Below, piece by piece: positions 6,706 through 10,436 of a DNA stretch of 10,436 bases. Both the position numbers and the translations under genes were made by a program. This DNA comes from Treponema sp. (GTDB lineage Bacteria; Spirochaetota; Spirochaetia; Treponematales; Breznakiellaceae): the NCBI GenBank assembly GCA_031266695.1, contig JAISAK010000069.1, positions 1 through 10,436 of the forward strand, given 5' to 3'. Below the pieces are notes generated by a model. The model made no database searches and was not told the DNA's origin. It was given only the letters and a program-made list of their open reading frames with translations. Within the stretch, counting starts at the first letter, position 1. Each line of letters starts with the position of its first letter.

Positions 6706-7167
6706 ATGGGAATTTTTAGTTCGATTAATATAGCCGCCACCGGCTTAAGCGCCGAGCGGGTTCGTCTTGACGTTATCGCGGACAACATGGCAAACGTGAA
6801 CACCACCCGCACCGCCGAGGGCGGCCCCTTTCGCAGGAGCCGGGTGATTATGCGTCCCAGGGTGGAAAGCCCCTATTGGCGTTCCCCCTTTCTGCCCGAA
6901 TCCATGGATAACGGGATTGGCCGGGGAGTGCGGGTCGCGGAAATTCAGAAGGATTATTCCGCGGAGAATCCCCTGCGCTGGGATCCGACTCACCCGGACG
7001 CGATTAAATCGGGGCCCCGGGCGGGTTACGTGGAGCTGTCCAACGTGGACGTAGTAACCGAGATGGTGGATATGATCTCCGCCTCCCGATCCTACGAAGC
7101 CAACGCTTCGATAATTGAAGGTTCCAAGACCATGTTTCAACGGGCCCTGGATATAGGAGGCAGATGA
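6706..7167 (+). CDS. flgC: Flagellar basal-body rod protein FlgC
   Basis: FlgC is a proximal rod subunit that assembles with FlgB and FlgF in the periplasmic rod. The N-terminus has the rod-protein pattern MGIFSSINIAATGLSAERVR followed by LDVIADNMANVNTTRT (21-36). The C-terminal segment GYVELSNVDVVTEMVDMI (107-124) and SASRSYEANASII (125-137) is the standard FlgC tail helix, with its NVDVVTEMVDMI signature. At 153 residues the length is usual (130-155). The ATG has a strong AAGGAGG seven bases upstream. The gene ends in TGA overlapping the fliE start region (ATGATG), suggesting translational coupling. No signal peptide is present, as expected for a type III export substrate. Confidence 0.96.
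   Translation: MGIFSSINIAATGLSAERVRLDVIADNMANVNTTRTAEGGPFRRSRVIMRPRVESPYWRSPFLPESMDNGIGRGVRVAEIQKDYSAENPLRWDPTHPDAIKSGPRAGYVELSNVDVVTEMVDMISASRSYEANASIIEGSKTMFQRALDIGGR
7155..7160 (+). promoter_or_regulatory. fliE ribosome-binding site favouring the second ATG
   Basis: AGGAGG lies inside the last codons of flgC. It is only 3 nt from the ATG at 7164 but 6 nt from the ATG at 7167. The spacing favours initiation at 7167, giving MDLAKV instead of MMDLAKV. The difference is one residue. Confidence 0.55.
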
Positions 7168-7529
7168 TGGATTTGGCAAAAGTGAACGGGGGCCGGGTGC
7201 CTATGGTACTGACCCATCCGAAGCACATGCCTGATACGCCTTATACGGGCAGCGGAAAAAATATGCTGGCCCTGGAAAAGAGGATAGGCGCCGAAGGCAT
7301 TACCCGCGCCGGCGCCTTTGAACAGGCCATGCTTCAGGCCCTCGATAAAGTCTCCGGCTCCCAGCAGTTTGTCAGCGGGCTTGAAAAGCAGGCGATCACC
7401 GATCCCGGATCGGTTGATGTCCACGACATAACCATAGCCCAGGCGGAAGCGGGCATGTCGCTTAACATCACACGGAATATTTTGAGCCGCCTTGTCCAGG
7501 GCTGGAGAGATTTGATTAATACACGATAA
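7164..7529 (+). CDS. fliE: Flagellar hook-basal body protein FliE
   Basis: FliE is the adaptor that joins the FliF MS-ring to the rod and is needed for export of other rod proteins. The N-terminal part (about 1-45) is poorly conserved, as usual. The diagnostic C-terminal half is present: AGAFEQAMLQALDKVSGSQQ (49-68) and SVDVHDITIAQAEAGMSLNI (83-102), ending RLVQGWRDLINTR. At 121 residues (120 if the second ATG is used) it is slightly longer than the enteric protein (about 104), with the extra length in the N-terminal region. The start overlaps the flgC stop by 4 nt (or 1 nt from 7167). A 65-nt G-rich gap to fliF follows. Confidence 0.94.
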   Translation: MMDLAKVNGGRVPMVLTHPKHMPDTPYTGSGKNMLALEKRIGAEGITRAGAFEQAMLQALDKVSGSQQFVSGLEKQAITDPGSVDVHDITIAQAEAGMSLNITRNILSRLVQGWRDLINTR

Positions 7530-7545
7530 AGAAAAAGGATAGCGA

Positions 7546-7593
7546 GGGGTGGGGAGGAAAGCTTCTGACCCCGGCTTGATTAGAGGGGGGGGG
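7546..7593 (+). repeat. G-rich fliE-fliF spacer ending in a G9 tract at the fliF ribosome-binding site
   Basis: The 65-nt fliE-fliF gap holds GGGGTGGGGAGG (7546-7557) and an uninterrupted run of nine G (7585-7593) ending one base before the fliF ATG (7595). No other Shine-Dalgarno-like sequence lies at a usual distance, so the G tract, with AGAGG at its 5' edge (7582-7586), must serve as or overlap the ribosome-binding site. Homopolymer G runs of this length are prone to slippage. GGGGT (7546-7550) can pair with ACCCC (7568-7572). The four or more G runs could in principle form a quadruplex, though the middle loop would be long. Confidence 0.7.
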
Positions 7594-7594
7594 A

Positions 7595-9301
7595 ATGAAC
7601 GAATTTTTAAAAAGGGTACTGGCCCGGATAACCAATTTCTGGAGCAAAGGGTCAATGCTGCAGCGAATCGTCCTTGTCGGGATAGTTTTCGCGGTGATAG
7701 CCGGAATCTTTGCTTTGACAAAGGTGTCTTCGGCGCCGACTATGGCGCCGGTTTTTGACGCTCCCATAAGGGACGAAGTCGCCCTTGACCGGATTGTACT
7801 CAGAATCAACCAGGAAGGCGTCAAGTCCGCCGTAACTCCCGCCGGCATTGTGCAGGTTCCCGACGAGAGAACCGCCCGCCGCATGAGGAGCATTCTTATC
7901 AGGGAAGACCTTGTGCCCTCCGGGATGGATCCCTGGGCCATCTTTGACCGGGAACGCTGGACAATTACCGATTTCGAGCGGAACGTCAATCTCCAGCGGG
8001 CCATCCAGCAGATGGTCACCGACCACATCAAGGCCCTTGACGATGTAGACGACGCCAACGTGACCATTGTAGCGCCGGAGCGGGAGCTGTTCCGCTCCGA
8101 TCAGAACCCTGTTACCGCAAGCGTAATCATCACCCCGAGGCCGGGCAGCGATATTACGGCGAACCGCAAAAAGATCGAAGGCGTCCAGAAGATTCTCAAA
8201 TTCGCCGTCGAAGGACTCCTTGACGACAATATCGTCATTACCGATCAGGCGGGGATCGTTCTCAATGACTTTACCGGCATGGCCGCCATTGACCGGATTA
8301 ATATCATCGACAAGGAAAACAAGCTTATCCAGGCCCTGGAAGCCAAGTACCGGGCGATTATTCTTACGGCCCTCCAGAAAACCTTTACCGAAGACCGGGT
8401 CAGGGATCTTAACATCAAGATAGATATGGACATGTCGAAAAAGGCCATTGACACCGAAGAATTCTTCCCCATCACGATAAAACCCCGCACTCCGGGCCTT
8501 CCCTACGACGATTCGGAACTGGCCCGGTCCATCACCCGCTCCGAGAGCAATTCCGATACCCGGTGGGAAGGAACGGGTTACAATCCCGAAGGTCCCGCCG
8601 GCGTGGAGGGGCAAACTCCCCCGGCCTTCAAGGATATGTCAAACCTCTACGGCAGGATGACCCAGGAAACAAAAACCCACAATGAGGAAATTAATCGCAA
8701 GACCACCCTGGAAGAACGGAGCCCCCAGATCGACCGCGCGACGGTTTCGGTTAACATAGACGGCAAATGGAAGTGGAAGTACGATGAAAAGGGACGCCCC
8801 GTAATGCTCGCCGACGGCTCCATTGACCGGGAGTATACCCCCATACCCCCGGAGCAACTCCGTTCCACCCAGTTGTGGATTCAGAATGCCGTCGGTTACA
8901 ACGCCGCCCGGGGAGATTCGGTAACCGTGCAGAACATCCCCTTTGACCGGACCAGGCAGTTCAGCGACGAAGACGCGGCCTATCTCAGAAAAAAGCAGAT
9001 CCAGACCACCGTGATGATCTTCCATTTAGGTTTGACAATACTTCTTGTTTCTTTCATAATTTTCAGGTTAATTTCCAAGGAATTGGAAAGACGCCGGAGG
9101 CTTGCCGAAGACGAACGGGCCCGGCGTGAACAGGCGATCCGGGAAAGCGCCATTGCCACCGCCGAGGAAGAAGGCGTGGACGTGTCTATTTCCGTGGAAG
9201 AGCGGGCGCGCATGGAGCTTCTGGAATCGGTGACCAATATGGCCAAGGAACATCCGGAAGACTGCGCCCAGCTTATCAGAACCTGGCTTCTGGAGGAATA
9301 A
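7595..9301 (+). CDS. fliF: Flagellar MS-ring protein FliF
   Basis: FliF forms the MS-ring in the inner membrane, the base on which the flagellar motor is built. A cytoplasmic N-terminus precedes a first membrane segment (about 23-42, VLVGIVFAVIAGIFALT). Periplasmic ring-building domains follow (about 50-215, then 230-285 and 375-450), split by a polar, probably flexible insert (about 295-370). A second membrane segment is at about 472-491 (TVMIFHLGLTILLVSFIIF). The cytoplasmic tail is highly charged and ends in KEHPEDCAQLIRTWLLEE (551-568), the FliG-binding motif of the family. At 568 residues the length is normal. The ATG follows a G9 tract by one base, an unusual initiation region. The next gene, fliG, starts three bases after the stop. 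This fits the need for matched amounts of the two partners, whose products bind directly. Confidence 0.97.
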   Translation: MNEFLKRVLARITNFWSKGSMLQRIVLVGIVFAVIAGIFALTKVSSAPTMAPVFDAPIRDEVALDRIVLRINQEGVKSAVTPAGIVQVPDERTARRMRSILIREDLVPSGMDPWAIFDRERWTITDFERNVNLQRAIQQMVTDHIKALDDVDDANVTIVAPERELFRSDQNPVTASVIITPRPGSDITANRKKIEGVQKILKFAVEGLLDDNIVITDQAGIVLNDFTGMAAIDRINIIDKENKLIQALEAKYRAIILTALQKTFTEDRVRDLNIKIDMDMSKKAIDTEEFFPITIKPRTPGLPYDDSELARSITRSESNSDTRWEGTGYNPEGPAGVEGQTPPAFKDMSNLYGRMTQETKTHNEEINRKTTLEERSPQIDRATVSVNIDGKWKWKYDEKGRPVMLADGSIDREYTPIPPEQLRSTQLWIQNAVGYNAARGDSVTVQNIPFDRTRQFSDEDAAYLRKKQIQTTVMIFHLGLTILLVSFIIFRLISKELERRRRLAEDERARREQAIRESAIATAEEEGVDVSISVEERARMELLESVTNMAKEHPEDCAQLIRTWLLEE

Positions 9302-9304
9302 GAA

Positions 9305-10372
9305 ATGGCAAAAACAAGCGCAGCCTCATCGGCAAATACAATGGCCGGCGGCGGCGGAAAGAAGAAGAGCAGCAAGGAATTTACCGGCCGCCAGAAAGCC
9401 GCCATTTTTCTCGTTACCATCGGTTCGGAAATTTCCGCGGAGATCTTCAAGTACCTGCGGGAAGACGAGATCGAAACCCTCACCTTTGAAATAGCCCGGC
9501 TTGAAACCATAGAGCCCGAGCAGAAGGACGCCATACTCCAGGAATTCCAGGAGCTGATGATGGCGAACCAGTTCATCTCCACCGGCGGCATAGACTACGC
9601 CAGGGAGCTTCTGGAAAAATCTCTGGGAAGCCAGAAGGCCATCGATATCATCAACCGGCTTACCTCAAGCCTCCAGGTGCGCCCCTTTGACTTTATCCGC
9701 CGTACAGATCCGGCGCATCTTTTGAACTTTATACAGCAGGAGCATCCCCAGACAATAGCCCTCATTCTGGCTTACCTGGAACCGAACAAGTCTTCGATAA
9801 TTCTTCAGAATCTGCCCCACGAGGTGCAAAGCGACGTTGCCCGCCGTATTGCCACTATGGACAGGACAAGCCCGGAGGTTCTTCGGGAGGTTGAACGGGT
9901 TTTGGAAAAGAAGCTTTCCACCCTGTCAAGCGAAGACTATACCACCGCCGGCGGCGTTGAAAGCATTGTTGAAATTCTCAACCTGGTTGACCGCGCATCG
10001 GAGAAACAGATTATCGAGGCCCTGGAAGACGAAGACCCCGAACTTGCCGAGGAAATCAAGAAGCGGATGTTTGTCTTTGAGGATATCGTTATGCTCGACG
10101 ACCGCGCCATTCAGAAAGTTATGCGGGAGGTGGATTCCCAGGAACTGGCCAAGGCCCTCAAGTCGGTGGATACCGAAGTCCAGGACAAAATTTTCCGCAA
10201 TATGAGCAAGCGCGCGGCAAGCATGCTCAAGGAAGACATGGAGTACATGGGCCCCGTCCGGCTTAAGGACGTTGAGGAAGCCCAGCAGAAGATCGTGTCG
10301 ATCATCCGGCATCTGGAAGATACCGGCGAGATAGTTGTCGCCCGTTCCGGCGAGGACGAACTGGGTGTTTGA
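9305..10372 (+). CDS. fliG: Flagellar motor switch protein FliG (FliG2-like)
   Basis: FliG is the rotor component of the C-ring that binds FliF, FliM and the MotA stator and generates torque. The N-terminal FliF-binding domain starts near residue 26 (FTGRQKAAIFLVTIG) after a Gly/Lys-rich flexible tail (about 1-24, GGGG at 15-18). The middle domain carries the EHPQ motif (146-149). A Gly-Gly linker lies at 216-217. The C-terminal domain has the MFVF motif (255-258) and the torque helix region with DDRAIQKVMREVD (265-277), FRNMSKRAASMLKEDM (297-312) and GPVRLKDVEEAQ (316-327), retaining most charged positions known to contact the stator. At 355 residues it is slightly longer than E. coli FliG (331) because of the N-terminal tail. 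GGAGG (9292-9296) lies eight bases before the ATG. Spirochaetes often carry two fliG genes; the copy between fliF and fliH corresponds to the functional switch protein called FliG2 in Borrelia. Confidence 0.96.
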   Translation: MAKTSAASSANTMAGGGGKKKSSKEFTGRQKAAIFLVTIGSEISAEIFKYLREDEIETLTFEIARLETIEPEQKDAILQEFQELMMANQFISTGGIDYARELLEKSLGSQKAIDIINRLTSSLQVRPFDFIRRTDPAHLLNFIQQEHPQTIALILAYLEPNKSSIILQNLPHEVQSDVARRIATMDRTSPEVLREVERVLEKKLSTLSSEDYTTAGGVESIVEILNLVDRASEKQIIEALEDEDPELAEEIKKRMFVFEDIVMLDDRAIQKVMREVDSQELAKALKSVDTEVQDKIFRNMSKRAASMLKEDMEYMGPVRLKDVEEAQQKIVSIIRHLEDTGEIVVARSGEDELGV

Positions 10373-10374
10373 TA

Positions 10375-10388
10375 TAAGGAAATAATTA
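10375..10388 (+). promoter_or_regulatory. fliH translation-initiation region, copy 2 of the shared 14-mer
   Basis: TAAGGAAATAATTA is identical to 825-838 before topA. AAGGA (10376-10380) is eight bases before the ATG at 10389. The spacer is all A/T in an otherwise GC-rich sequence, which should keep the start region unpaired. Confidence 0.65.
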
Positions 10389-10436
10389 ATGGCGAAAGCG
10401 GTATTCAGGCCGACTGAAATTGTCCTGAGCGGCACC
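10389..10436 (+). CDS. fliH: Probable flagellar assembly protein FliH, 3' end outside window
   Basis: Only the first 16 codons are present (MAKAVFRPTEIVLSGT), open to the window edge. A good AAGGA ribosome-binding site lies eight bases upstream, and the gene starts 16 nt after the fliG stop. The position after fliG is that of fliH in spirochaetes and Bacillus. FliH binds and regulates the export ATPase FliI at the cytoplasmic face of the flagellar export gate. The residues seen are too few to show a domain, so the name rests mainly on gene order. Confidence 0.7.
   Translation, partial: MAKAVFRPTEIVLSGT

Noticed and set aside
7652..8614. Long open frame on the - strand opposite fliF
   Set aside because: It mirrors conserved FliF codons, has no family signature and no ribosome-binding context that I could support.

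Overview
The window is a dense, GC-rich stretch with ten genes, all on the + strand. They read, in order: dprA (5' end cut off), topA, a XerC-type tyrosine recombinase, hslV, hslU, flgB, flgC, fliE, fliF, fliG, and the first 16 codons of a gene that is probably fliH. This order matches the dprA-topA-xerC/codV-hslV-hslU-flgB operon landscape known from spirochaetes and, with extra genes inserted, from Bacillus. The FliG and FliF sequences and the flagellar gene order suggest a treponeme-like spirochaete. The GC content, in the mid to upper fifties by eye, is higher than in host-restricted Treponema or Borrelia and fits gut or free-living treponeme relatives better. The assignment is inferred from gene order and protein character; no 16S or other marker is in the window.

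Region 1 (1-4006) is DNA maintenance. DprA loads RecA on incoming single strands, TopA relaxes negative supercoils, and the Xer recombinase resolves chromosome dimers. Region 2 (4006-6197) is the HslUV (ClpQY) ATP-dependent protease, with peptidase and unfoldase subunits overlapping by one base. Region 3 (6239 to the end) is the start of the large flagellar operon. FlgB and FlgC are proximal rod proteins, FliE joins rod to MS-ring, FliF is the MS-ring, FliG is the rotor/torque protein, and FliH regulates the export ATPase.

The genes are packed like a single transcription unit. Junctions are an overlap of 8 nt (topA/xer), overlaps of 1 nt (xer/hslV, hslV/hslU), an overlap of 1-4 nt (flgC/fliE), or gaps of 3-16 nt. 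Only three gaps exceed 40 nt: hslU-flgB (41), flgB-flgC (47) and fliE-fliF (65). These three hold the non-coding features of interest: a possible flagellar promoter element, a perfect GC hairpin, and a G9 tract fused to the fliF ribosome-binding site. No stretch over 300 nt lacks a gene. I see no RNA genes, mobile elements or CRISPR arrays.

I did not find a clearly new multi-gene system; this is core housekeeping and motility DNA. The points worth a second look are the poly-G tract before fliF, the roughly 80-residue enlargement of the HslU I domain, the nine-residue propeptide of HslV, the slippage-like repeat and lost motif in dprA, and a shared 14-nt translation-initiation sequence before topA and fliH.
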